Shown piece by piece: positions 27,583 through 36,303 of a stretch of DNA of 64,000 bases. The stretch spans positions 124,001 to 188,000 of the forward strand of contig NZ_BMIK01000008.1 of the NCBI RefSeq assembly GCF_014642075.1, read 5' to 3'. The position numbers and the translations under genes were made by a program. Positions within the stretch are counted from its first letter, which is position 1; each line of letters starts with the position of its first letter. The notes under the pieces are model-generated. The model did no database searches. It was not told the origin of the DNA and saw only the letters and a program-made list of their open reading frames with translations. This stretch comes from Parapedobacter defluvii. Lineage in GTDB: Bacteria > Bacteroidota > Bacteroidia > Sphingobacteriales > Sphingobacteriaceae.

Positions 27583-27667
27583 GAACGCGGATGACACTGG
27601 TTTTACGGATGCTCACAGATCAATTGTCTATCGGTGAAAATCCACCCCATCCGCGTCATCTGTGTTC
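27583..27667. repeat. Imperfect inverted intergenic repeat with ACRCRGAT-like words
   Basis: The left arm GAACGCGGATGACACTGG (27583-27600) pairs, allowing G-T, with the right arm CATCCGCGTCATCTGTGTTC (27648-27667), around a less regular centre. It fills much of the 286-bp gap before the next gene. Similar words recur at 40307-40361 and 57186-57226. Confidence 0.6.
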
Positions 27668-27849
27668 CATCCTCCATCCGAATAACTTGTTTTCCGGCAA
27701 ACTTAACGCTTTGCGGTGAAACAACCGAATGTTATTACAAGGATGTTAAACCCATGAGCTCATCGTGGCTGAATGGATGAAATGGTTTTAATTTATTCGT
27801 TTTTAAAAAATTTGTATATTCACTTCTGGAATTAAACAAGGAGGTGTTT

Positions 27850-28569
27850 ATGCAAACATTGAATGCCAATTGGTTTATCGAAGTACCCATTGATTTTGAG
27901 CACAAACAATACCAGCTGTTGGCCTATTTGCAGCAAATCAATACACATTTCAACAAGACACAGCTTTATCCCAATTTGAATGACTTGATTTTCCATTACA
28001 ATAACCTCAAGAAATTCAAAAGTGACAAAACCATGCTTGAAACAAATTTTCCGGTACGGTTAAGTAATATCGACCTTACTGCCGTCAAGATGACGTATGA
28101 GAGAATTGTGAATGACGATGCCATGATGAAGGAAATTGAACAAATCATTGGCTATGCCGTCAGCAAAATTAAACCTGCCATCAAAGAAGGACAGCAAATC
28201 CATGATTTTGTGGAAAGCCATTTAGCCATTTCGGAAATAGGCGTGCGGCCACTGTATCCTTTCCACGGGTACCTGCTGTTACGTAATGGCGACGAAAAGG
28301 GGACGCGGGTATACGAATATCAGGTGACACTTTTTGAAAATCATCACGAGAAATACCGCGGAATTCACACCACTTATGTCGCCAAATATGAAAAACATTT
28401 TATTTACAATACCCCTGAGTCCATACGGAAAGATCTGATCCATACCCGTAGGGAAGTGCCCAATCCGGCGGTTTATCAGGTGGAAAGTGACATTACCTTT
28501 CCCGTGGAGAACACCCTGTTGCCCTTAGCCAAGAAAACACTTGTCAAGACAATCTCGGCGTTAAACTGA
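27850..28569 (+). CDS. Hypothetical protein with a strong Shine-Dalgarno site
   Basis: A 239-residue soluble protein with no motif I recognise (MQTLNANWFIEVPIDFEHKQ; YPNLNDLIFHYNNLKKF). The start at ATG 27850 is supported by AAGGAGGTG (27838-27846), an unusually good Shine-Dalgarno sequence for a Bacteroidota gene; a GTG six bases upstream overlaps that site and is unlikely. It is a single gene between two intergenic regions. Its sequence suggests a mixed alpha/beta protein; nothing points to a function. Confidence 0.75.
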   Translation: MQTLNANWFIEVPIDFEHKQYQLLAYLQQINTHFNKTQLYPNLNDLIFHYNNLKKFKSDKTMLETNFPVRLSNIDLTAVKMTYERIVNDDAMMKEIEQIIGYAVSKIKPAIKEGQQIHDFVESHLAISEIGVRPLYPFHGYLLLRNGDEKGTRVYEYQVTLFENHHEKYRGIHTTYVAKYEKHFIYNTPESIRKDLIHTRREVPNPAVYQVESDITFPVENTLLPLAKKTLVKTISALN

Positions 28570-28920
28570 TGAGGTAGCCCAACGTATACACCAATGGTTT
28601 TCGAAAAATAAAAACCATTTGTCGGGGCTGCTGTTAACATCAGTAACTATTAAAAACGGGTCTGTTATAAGCACGTAAATTACAAACACACACAAATTAT
28701 GCAATTCAGGAAGCGTCCGCCACCGTTTGCTAAATTGGTTTAGTAAACTGCATTAATTGTAATCTTTGGGGGTGTTTTTCCAAATTCCCATCTACTATGG
28801 AAGTCGGCACCTAAATGTCTTCCGACACCCACAAATTTAAGCTAACACACATCATGAACTTTTGCTGATGATTCCAATCAGCAAGATCCCATCTACCATT
28901 GAAGATTAAAACTGATTCAA
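28570..28920 (+). promoter_or_regulatory. Leader region of the first SusC gene
   Basis: No gene is present in these 351 bases. TTG (28735-28737) and TAATCTTTG (28760-28768, one base longer than the -7 consensus) are a weak promoter candidate. The word CCCATCTAC-YATNGAAG occurs twice, at 28787-28803 and 28888-28904. Between them lies an 8-bp inverted repeat TTGCTGAT / ATCAGCAA (28862-28884), 37 bases before the ATG. The pair of repeats and the hairpin could serve regulation of the SusC/SusD genes. Confidence 0.4.
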
Positions 28921-31900
28921 ATGAACTATTTAACTTATTTTACAAGGGGATATACTGTTCTAGTCGTTCTGTTTTTGGTTTCGGCGGCAGCTTACGGTGC
29001 AACCGTATCCCATCTGCCAATATTGCAGCAAACCATTACCGGGAAAGTTGTCGGAGCCACGGATAGCCTGCCGCTTACGGGGGTCACCGTTGCGGTGAAA
29101 GCTACTTCCCGGGGAACTACCACCGATGATAACGGAAACTTTTCCATCGAAGCGTCCAAAGGAGAAACGATTATCTTTACCTATCTGGGATATCAGGATC
29201 AGGAAATAGAAGTAGGCGATGAGCAGGTACTTTCCATTGCGCTCCAGCCGGATGATGCCCAGGCGCTGGAGGAGGTCGTGGTGGTGGGATACGGTACCTT
29301 GCGCCGTAAAGAAGTAACTTCCGCGGTGGCCACCGTGCGGGCGGAAGATTTCAATGCCGGCGGTGCGCGTTCGCCCATGGACCTGATCCAGGGTAAGGTA
29401 GCCGGGTTAAATATTACTCGTACGCAAGGCAATAATCCCAATTCGGGTGCAGCCATCCAATTACGAGGGGTTACGTCACTGACGGGCTCGCGCACGCCGT
29501 TGATTGTGATTGACGGCATTCCGGGTGGAAGCTTGGATTTGCTGCAGCAGGACGACATCGAGTCGTTCGACGTACTGAAAGACGGGTCGGCTGCAGCAAT
29601 TTATGGAACGCGGGGAAACGCAGGCGTTATTCTCATTACAACCAAAAAGGGACGCGAAGGAGAGGCCCGGTTTGACTATTCCACCTATGTGCAGCGGGAA
29701 GTGGTGGATCGAAAACCGGATTTTCTGAAAGCGTCCGACTTCAGGGAGCTGATTTCACAGGGGTTGATCAGTGCCGATCAGGACTTTGGTGCTTCTACCG
29801 ATCTCTATGAAGAGCTGGTGAACCGGCAGAATGTAAGTCAGTACCATAACTTTGCCGCGTCGGGTGGATCGGCTAATACCAATTACCGGGCATCCGTGTT
29901 TTTCAACGATGCGAATGGCATCGCGAAGCAAAGCGCCCGGGAACAGTGGGGTGGACGGATCAACATCAACCAGCGGGGCTTGCAGGATCGGCTTAGCATG
30001 CAGGTAAACCTAGCGGCAAATTTCACCAAGTCAAACCTGTTGGGTGGTGGGTTTGATAATTCGGACGACCCAAACGCCCGGGTTAACAGTACCGGCTCGG
30101 ATTTCGAGCAAGCTGTACAACGTAATCCAACTGCACCGATTTACAACGAAGATGGATCGTTTCTGGAAACACAGGCATATAATAATTATAATCCCATATC
30201 TCGGTTAGCAAACCGCATTGCGGAACGCAACCAGCAGGTATTCTCAGGCGATGCCAAACTGACCCTTGATATTATCGAAGGTCTTTCGGCCTCTGTATTC
30301 GGATCGTATGTACGAACGAATCTGAATGACCGTTTTTATCGTTCAACGAATGACTGGGAGCAGCGTGAGGGTACAGACTGGCAAGGCATGGCCTATGCGG
30401 CCAAGTGGAACGACCTTTCCTGGACCCAAACGTTGGAGTCGACGGTCGACTATCATACGACATTCAATGAAGATCATTCATTAACGGCGCTGCTCGGCTA
30501 CAGTTATCAATACGGCAGTGTCGAACGGTTCAATGTAAATAACAACGGTTTTACCAGCGATGGCTTTCTGGACTGGAACCTTGGAGCCGGCAGTGCCATC
30601 AACAACACCGCTTTGCCGCGGCCGGGAATGGGCAGCTTTAAAGAAGATAATACGCTGGTGGCGTTCTTCGGCCGGGTAAATTACGCCTACCGGGGTAAAT
30701 ACATGGCACAGGCCATTCTCCGTCGGGAAGGCTCATCCCGCTTCGGTGCCAACCACAAATGGGGAAATTTCCCCTCGGTATCCGTTGGTTGGACATTGAG
30801 CGAGGAGGAATTCCTGCAGGATGTATCGCAGATAAACGAGCTCAAACTCAGGGTAGGATACGGTGTAACGGGCAACCAGGGGATCCCTAACTACCGTTCA
30901 TTGCTTACCTTGGGCACCGGTGGCGTGTATCCGCAGGAGGGGGTTTACTACCAGACGTATGGACCCGCGCGTAACCCCAATCCAAACCTGCGGTGGGAGC
31001 AGAAAGCGGAATGGAATTTTGGTTTGGACTTCGCCCTGTTCAACAATCGCCTTAGCGGTGCAATAGACGTTTATGACCGCGAGACCAAGGACCTGCTGTA
31101 TGAATACAATGCACAACAGCCCGCATTCGTACGCGATCTGATCTATACCAACGTAGGCTCCATCCGTAACCACGGTGTAGAGCTGCAGCTATCGGCAGTA
31201 GCCATGCAACGCGATGACTTTCGCTGGAACATCGATTTCGCCGGAAATACCAATGCCAATAAACTGACGAAACTGTCTGCCGACGTCTTCCAGGCAAACT
31301 GGTTGGAGTTTTATGGACTGCCTTCGCCGGGTGCACTCGGCAACGCCTTCCGGTTGGAAGAAGGTGGAGAAGTGGGGAATTTTTACGGTAAGCGTTTTGC
31401 CGGCTTTACCGACGAAGGACAGTGGCTTTTCTACAAGGCAGATGGAACGACCGGAACCGCCGTCGAGATGAACGCCAACGACCTGACCATCATCGGCAAC
31501 GGGGTACCCAAATATCAGGCTTCCCTAAACAATTCGTTTGTTTATAAGAATTTCGATTTGACGATCCTGTTCAGGGGAAAATTCGGCTTTGACATCCTGA
31601 ACACGCAGGACCTGTATTTTGGAAATAAGCGATGGCTGCCTAACAACCTGCTTCGGAGTGCCATTACTACACACAATCAACTGAATGACGACCCGCAGTA
31701 TTCCGACTATTACCTGGAGCGCGGCGATTTCGTGAAGCTGGACAATGTGACACTCGGCTATAGCTTTCAACTGAACTCCTCGTACATCCGCAATATGCGG
31801 GTTTATGTAACCGGCAGAAATATCGCAACCATTACCGGATACAGCGGTATTGACCCGGAGCTGGAAGATACCGGGTTTGAGGCCGGCGTGGATAAACGGG

Positions 31901-31953
31901 GATTTTATCCACGCACGCAATCGTGGGCAATTGGGTTAAATGTTGGATTTTAA
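28921..31953 (+). CDS. SusC/RagA-type TonB-dependent outer membrane transporter
   Basis: A 1010-residue protein. A signal peptide is followed by a CarboxypepD_reg-like domain (ITGKVVGATDSLPLTGVTVA, residues about 40-110), the plug domain (EEVVVVGYGTLRRKEVTSAV, then VIDGIPGGSLDLLQQDDIES) and a long beta-barrel ending in an aromatic residue (GLNVGF). SusC proteins import oligosaccharides through the outer membrane with a SusD lid. It has no STN domain, unlike the second SusC in the window, so no FecI/FecR partner is expected. It is followed by its SusD gene. Confidence 0.96.
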   Translation: MNYLTYFTRGYTVLVVLFLVSAAAYGATVSHLPILQQTITGKVVGATDSLPLTGVTVAVKATSRGTTTDDNGNFSIEASKGETIIFTYLGYQDQEIEVGDEQVLSIALQPDDAQALEEVVVVGYGTLRRKEVTSAVATVRAEDFNAGGARSPMDLIQGKVAGLNITRTQGNNPNSGAAIQLRGVTSLTGSRTPLIVIDGIPGGSLDLLQQDDIESFDVLKDGSAAAIYGTRGNAGVILITTKKGREGEARFDYSTYVQREVVDRKPDFLKASDFRELISQGLISADQDFGASTDLYEELVNRQNVSQYHNFAASGGSANTNYRASVFFNDANGIAKQSAREQWGGRININQRGLQDRLSMQVNLAANFTKSNLLGGGFDNSDDPNARVNSTGSDFEQAVQRNPTAPIYNEDGSFLETQAYNNYNPISRLANRIAERNQQVFSGDAKLTLDIIEGLSASVFGSYVRTNLNDRFYRSTNDWEQREGTDWQGMAYAAKWNDLSWTQTLESTVDYHTTFNEDHSLTALLGYSYQYGSVERFNVNNNGFTSDGFLDWNLGAGSAINNTALPRPGMGSFKEDNTLVAFFGRVNYAYRGKYMAQAILRREGSSRFGANHKWGNFPSVSVGWTLSEEEFLQDVSQINELKLRVGYGVTGNQGIPNYRSLLTLGTGGVYPQEGVYYQTYGPARNPNPNLRWEQKAEWNFGLDFALFNNRLSGAIDVYDRETKDLLYEYNAQQPAFVRDLIYTNVGSIRNHGVELQLSAVAMQRDDFRWNIDFAGNTNANKLTKLSADVFQANWLEFYGLPSPGALGNAFRLEEGGEVGNFYGKRFAGFTDEGQWLFYKADGTTGTAVEMNANDLTIIGNGVPKYQASLNNSFVYKNFDLTILFRGKFGFDILNTQDLYFGNKRWLPNNLLRSAITTHNQLNDDPQYSDYYLERGDFVKLDNVTLGYSFQLNSSYIRNMRVYVTGRNIATITGYSGIDPELEDTGFEAGVDKRGFYPRTQSWAIGLNVGF

Positions 31954-32049
31954 AAGAGGCGAAAATGAAACCTGCTGTGTCGGCGCCTAATGCAGAAGGC
32001 GATGAAAACGCAGGTTCCATTAGGCTGTTAAGAATAAAATTATTTTCTA

Positions 32050-33678
32050 ATGAAACGATATTTGAATAAAATGGGACGCACCGTATTGGTGAGCCTGGTG
32101 GTGCTGATCGGTGGATGTACCAATTTGGATGAGAACTTATACAGCGAATTGGAGAAAGATAGCTTCTACAATTCCCGCCTGGAAGTATTGCAGGCATCAC
32201 TCCGGCCATTTACGCACATGCAGGCATGGCTGGCACCCACCGGTCAGACGGGATACTTTTATCACGCGGAGTTATCAGCGGATCAATTGGCGTGGCCGCA
32301 GAAAGGACGCCACGGTTACGATGGAGGTGATCATTTCCGTCAGCACTATCACACCTGGACAGACAACGAAAACCCGACACGGACGGCCTGGATATTGATG
32401 TGGACCGGCGTGGGTTACATTAACTCGGCCATCGCAGATCTCAGTGGAGTTGACTATGCAGCCTTGGACATCAGCGAGGAGGAAATGGCGGCAATCGTGG
32501 CCGAATTGCACGTCTTACGGGCATTCCATTACATGAAAATTATGGAATTATGGGGAAATGTGCCGATCTCGACCGAAGTGGCCGAAGAGCCTACCAACCT
32601 CCCGACACAACCGCGGGAAGAGGTGTTCGAGTTTATCCGCACCGAATTGGAAACGTACGTGCCGCAGCTGTTACCCTACTCGGAAGAGTTGGTTGGACGG
32701 GTTTCGGCTTCTGCCGGATATGCCATGCTGGCTGAACTGTATCTCAATGCGGAATATTTCGTTGGAACGCCGATGTGGGATGAATGCATCGCAGCTTGCG
32801 ACAAAATCATTAATGGAGAAGCCGGTGGGCTCGGTGGAACACCGAAGCTTGCACCGGATTTAACCACTACCTTCAGCAATACGAATCAACATGCAACGGA
32901 GTCTCTATTTCAGTTTGCGTTCAGCAGACAGGGTGGATTCGTTTTCGATTGGGGCGCATACCTGATGGGATATTCGAATATAAGCGAAGCACTTGATGTA
33001 GGCTATTCGGGGAATAATGCCATGGTTGTTATTCCCACTGCATTCGACGCGTACGCGGAAAACGATCTTCGCAAATCGGAATGGTGCCTGTTCGGTCCGC
33101 AATACAAATACGGCACGGATGAGCCGATACTTGGAACGGAAGAATGGAATGAACGTCCGTTTATATACGTTAATTCCATCCGGCGGGAAAGCGAGGGGGA
33201 TGTGACCAGCGAAGGCAGCATGGCGGAAGGAGAAGAAAACAGCGGTGCCCGGTTCAATAAGTACAAATCAGGGCGGGTCAGTGATCCGAATTACCGGGAA
33301 AACCATTACATCATGTACCGCCTTACCGAAATTTACTTCAATAAGGCCGAAGCCATCATGCGCCGCAATGGCGGCACTGCCACGCAGGAAGCGGTTGACC
33401 TCATCAATGCCTGCCGCGAACGGGCCTTTGCACCTGAAGACTGGCCAGAAGCACGGTATACAACCGCTACATTGACCTTAGATGAGCTGCTTGCAGAAAG
33501 GGGGCGCGAGTTTATCTTTGAGGGAAAACGGCGTACCGATATCATCCGTTTCGGCAAGTTTACCAATGGAACATGGTGGGATCATGAACCCACGAACGAT
33601 CCAAACCGGGAAATCTACCCGATTCCATATACACAGATTGCCATCAATCCAAATCTTGAACAAAACCCAGGGTATTGA
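32050..33678 (+). CDS. SusD/RagB family nutrient-binding lipoprotein
   Basis: A 542-residue lipoprotein with the lipobox LVVLIGGC, so it is anchored in the outer membrane. The helical TPR-like SusD core follows (LHVLRAFHYMKIMELWGNVP near residue 155; NKAEAIMRRNGG; LLAERGREFIFEGKRRTDII), and the end IPYTQIAINPNLEQNPGY is typical. It caps the preceding SusC barrel and binds the glycan. The ligand is not predictable from sequence; neighbouring genes suggest a sugar processed by Gfo/Idh/MocA enzymes. Confidence 0.96.
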   Translation: MKRYLNKMGRTVLVSLVVLIGGCTNLDENLYSELEKDSFYNSRLEVLQASLRPFTHMQAWLAPTGQTGYFYHAELSADQLAWPQKGRHGYDGGDHFRQHYHTWTDNENPTRTAWILMWTGVGYINSAIADLSGVDYAALDISEEEMAAIVAELHVLRAFHYMKIMELWGNVPISTEVAEEPTNLPTQPREEVFEFIRTELETYVPQLLPYSEELVGRVSASAGYAMLAELYLNAEYFVGTPMWDECIAACDKIINGEAGGLGGTPKLAPDLTTTFSNTNQHATESLFQFAFSRQGGFVFDWGAYLMGYSNISEALDVGYSGNNAMVVIPTAFDAYAENDLRKSEWCLFGPQYKYGTDEPILGTEEWNERPFIYVNSIRRESEGDVTSEGSMAEGEENSGARFNKYKSGRVSDPNYRENHYIMYRLTEIYFNKAEAIMRRNGGTATQEAVDLINACRERAFAPEDWPEARYTTATLTLDELLAERGREFIFEGKRRTDIIRFGKFTNGTWWDHEPTNDPNREIYPIPYTQIAINPNLEQNPGY

Positions 33679-33690
33679 TAAATAATCGGG

Positions 33691-33730
33691 AAATTGCCAG
33701 TAAGTTGTTACGCAACTGCTGGCAATTTTT
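33691..33730 (+). terminator. Terminator after the first SusC/SusD pair
   Basis: AAATTGCCAG with AGTTG (33691-33707) pairs with CAACT and CTGGCAATTT (33713-33728), broken by a small internal loop, and ends in a run of T. It separates susD from the oxidoreductase gene. Confidence 0.85.
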
Positions 33731-33871
33731 AGTATATTAGCCCCGCACAATTAAAGAGATCGATTGTGCTAACCAATGTACTGCAGGAAACAAGCATACG
33801 CTAAAACAACTTAGCATAGCGATTTCATTGATGCCGCTAAAAACGAACAGTAGATCAATAATTTATGTTAA

Positions 33872-35314
33872 ATGGAAAGTAATAAAAACTCAACAGGTGC
33901 AACCCGCAGAGATTTCATCAAAACGGGCGCTGCGGCAGCAGCAGGTTTTATGGTAGTGCCACGCCATGTACTCGGAGGTGCAGGTTTTGTTGCGCCGAGC
34001 GACAAACTGATTGTTGCCGGTATCGGTGTCGGAGGTAAAGGCAATTCAGATTTGAAAAGCTTTCACGACAGTGGAAAGGCAGAAATCGCATTTCTCTGTG
34101 ATGTGGACGATCGCCGTGCGGCCGATTCCGTGAAACGGTTTCCCAAAGCGAAGTATTACAAAGACTTCAGGGAAATGCTGGATAAGGAGCATAAAAATAT
34201 CGATGCCGTTTCCGTATCCACTCCGGATCACAACCACGCCATTCAAGCGCTTGCTGCCATGCAGCTGGGTAAACATGTGTATGTACAGAAACCACTGACG
34301 CACGATATCTTTGAAGCACGTGCATTGACCGAAGCAGCGAAAAAATACAAGGTCGTTACCCAGATGGGCAATCAGGGAGCTTCCGGCGACGGTGTCCGCA
34401 TCATGCGTGAGTGGTTTGATGCCGGATTGATTGGCGACGTGCATACCATCTATACCTGGACCGATCGGCCTGTATGGCCACAAGGTATTCCCTGGCCCGA
34501 GCAAAAAGCGGAGGTTCCCAAAGAACTGGACTGGGATCTTTGGCTCGGTACCGCACCCTACAAAGATTATGTGGATAAATTGGTACCTTTCAACTGGCGC
34601 GGATGGTGGGATTACGGCACCGGAGCGTTGGGCGATATGGGTTGCCACATCATGGAAGCACCGTTTAGCATATTGGGGCTTCAGTACGTAAAAGATGTAC
34701 AGGCGAGTGTGGGTAGCGTATATGTCGACGAGTTTAAACGGGGTTATTTCCCCGAAAGTTGCCCGCCTTCAAGTTATGCAGTACTGACCTTCCCCAAATC
34801 TGAAAAAACTTCCGGTGATGTGAAGATACATTGGATGGATGGAGGAATCCAGCCGCAGCGGCCGGAAGAACTGGGAGCCAATGAGGTATTTGGTGACGGT
34901 GGAAATGGCATTCTTTTCATCGGCACCAAAGGTAAGATGATGGCCGGCTGCTATGCGGAAAATCCGCGGTTACTGCCTACATCATTGACCGAGCAGCACA
35001 AGCTGCCGGTGAAATACACACGCGTACCCGGAGGCGCAGGTGGCCACTATGCACAATGGGTGGAAGCCTGTATCGCCGGATTCGGGAACAAAGAGGTCAG
35101 TTCTCCCTTTGCAATCGCAGGCCCGCTGACCGAAGCATTGCTTATGGCTAATCTGGCTATCCGCGGTTCCGATTTGCGCGTTGATAATAAATATCCCGGC
35201 AGGAACCTGAAATTGCTTTGGGACAACAATGCAATGAAAGTAACCAACTTTGACGAAGTCAATCAGTTCGTCAAGCGGCAATACCGTAACGGATGGGAAT
35301 TGCCCACGGTATAG
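33872..35314 (+). CDS. Tat-exported Gfo/Idh/MocA family oxidoreductase
   Basis: A 480-residue protein with a twin-arginine signal (TRRDFIKTGAAAAAGFMVVP). The Rossmann NAD-binding motif GIGVGGKGNSDL follows. The second-domain motif is KHVYVQKPLTHD, with Q in place of the usual E of EKP. Gfo/Idh/MocA enzymes oxidise or epimerise sugars and related polyols. The QKP variant is common in secreted Bacteroidota members. It lies downstream of susCD but after a terminator, so co-regulation is not certain. A terminator follows it. The substrate is unknown. Confidence 0.92.
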   Translation: MESNKNSTGATRRDFIKTGAAAAAGFMVVPRHVLGGAGFVAPSDKLIVAGIGVGGKGNSDLKSFHDSGKAEIAFLCDVDDRRAADSVKRFPKAKYYKDFREMLDKEHKNIDAVSVSTPDHNHAIQALAAMQLGKHVYVQKPLTHDIFEARALTEAAKKYKVVTQMGNQGASGDGVRIMREWFDAGLIGDVHTIYTWTDRPVWPQGIPWPEQKAEVPKELDWDLWLGTAPYKDYVDKLVPFNWRGWWDYGTGALGDMGCHIMEAPFSILGLQYVKDVQASVGSVYVDEFKRGYFPESCPPSSYAVLTFPKSEKTSGDVKIHWMDGGIQPQRPEELGANEVFGDGGNGILFIGTKGKMMAGCYAENPRLLPTSLTEQHKLPVKYTRVPGGAGGHYAQWVEACIAGFGNKEVSSPFAIAGPLTEALLMANLAIRGSDLRVDNKYPGRNLKLLWDNNAMKVTNFDEVNQFVKRQYRNGWELPTV

Positions 35315-35342
35315 CAATTGCCACGTATATAATAGCATAAAA

Positions 35343-35372
35343 GGAGGCCGTCATGTTGAAGTGACGGCCTTA
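35343..35372. terminator. Hairpin between convergent genes
   Basis: GGCCGTCA (35346-35353) and TGACGGCC (35362-35369) form an 8-bp stem with an 8-base loop, flanked by AAGGA and TTA. It lies between the convergent oxidoreductase and isomerase genes. The T run is weak. Confidence 0.6.
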
Positions 35373-35376
35373 TGCT

Positions 35377-36294
35377 TTATAATGCCTTGATTTTATCCAA
35401 TTGGTCGGCTATGGTTTTAAGATAGGTTCCGTTACCTCCTTTCACCTCTGCGGTGATCCATCCCCCTTTGTAGTCAACCTTCCTCAGTGCATCCATAACG
35501 ACAGGCCAATTGTTGTCACCCGCCAACAAGTCTACATCGAAACCCTTCCATAAACCTTCGTTATTCATCTTATCACGGCTGAATTCTTTTGCATGGAGTT
35601 TGACGATCCGTGAATTCAGTGTTGTTATCCAATGTTCTGGCCATCCGTAACGCAAGATGTTTCCAATGTCAAAGTACCATCCAATCAGCGGGTGATCAAT
35701 GGCGTCAACAAATTCCCGTGCCTCAACGGGGCTCAGTATAAAGTTATTCCAGACATTCTCGAGCCCGATTTTCATGCCGGTCTTTTCCACGTGAGGGATG
35801 AGCTTTCGAACCGATTCCAGGGCATTCTTGTAAGCAACTTCATAAGGAACTTTGTCATTTACCACGCCTGGGACCACCAGAACCGTATCGCCGCCAAGTT
35901 CCTTCACCTCACTCAACGATTTGGCAACCGAATCGATCGTGAATTGCCTGACCGATGCATCGGGGTCAGACAAAGGCTTCGACCAATGGTCTTTGTTAAC
36001 CACGCTCGGTAGCTCGATCCCTGTCTGGTCCCGGGCAGCAAGCAATTCCGTTAAGGGGATATCTACCGGACTGTTGAACTCAATGCCATCAAACCCGATA
36101 TCTTTTACCAGCTTGAATTTATCTAACAACGATAAGTCTTCTTCAATCATCCCAAAACCCAACCCCTTTTTTAAGGTGAGCTTCTGTGCAGGTGCGTTGC
36201 TAACCGGTGTGCCGTATCCCTTCAATAAGGGAGCGATCGTTGCCCCTGTAGCCAGTAAGGCGGCCATCTGTATGAAAGTTTTTCTTTCCATCAT
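35377..36294 (-). CDS. Exported sugar phosphate isomerase/epimerase-like protein (TIM barrel)
   Basis: A 305-residue protein of the xylose isomerase-like TIM-barrel (AP endonuclease 2) family. The N-terminus MMERKTFIQMAALLATGATI looks like a signal sequence, and the barrel contains GFDGIEFNSPVDIPLTELLA, VLVVPGVVNDKVPY, LIGWYFDIGNILRYGWPEHW and HAKEFSRDK, with the Asp/His/Glu metal ligand pattern. It lies 9 bases after the second oxidoreductase gene on the same strand, so they form a pair. Such pairs often process inositols or keto sugars; the actual substrate is unknown. Confidence 0.88.
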   Translation of the reverse strand: MMERKTFIQMAALLATGATIAPLLKGYGTPVSNAPAQKLTLKKGLGFGMIEEDLSLLDKFKLVKDIGFDGIEFNSPVDIPLTELLAARDQTGIELPSVVNKDHWSKPLSDPDASVRQFTIDSVAKSLSEVKELGGDTVLVVPGVVNDKVPYEVAYKNALESVRKLIPHVEKTGMKIGLENVWNNFILSPVEAREFVDAIDHPLIGWYFDIGNILRYGWPEHWITTLNSRIVKLHAKEFSRDKMNNEGLWKGFDVDLLAGDNNWPVVMDALRKVDYKGGWITAEVKGGNGTYLKTIADQLDKIKAL

Positions 36295-36303
36295 TTATGC
36301 TTG

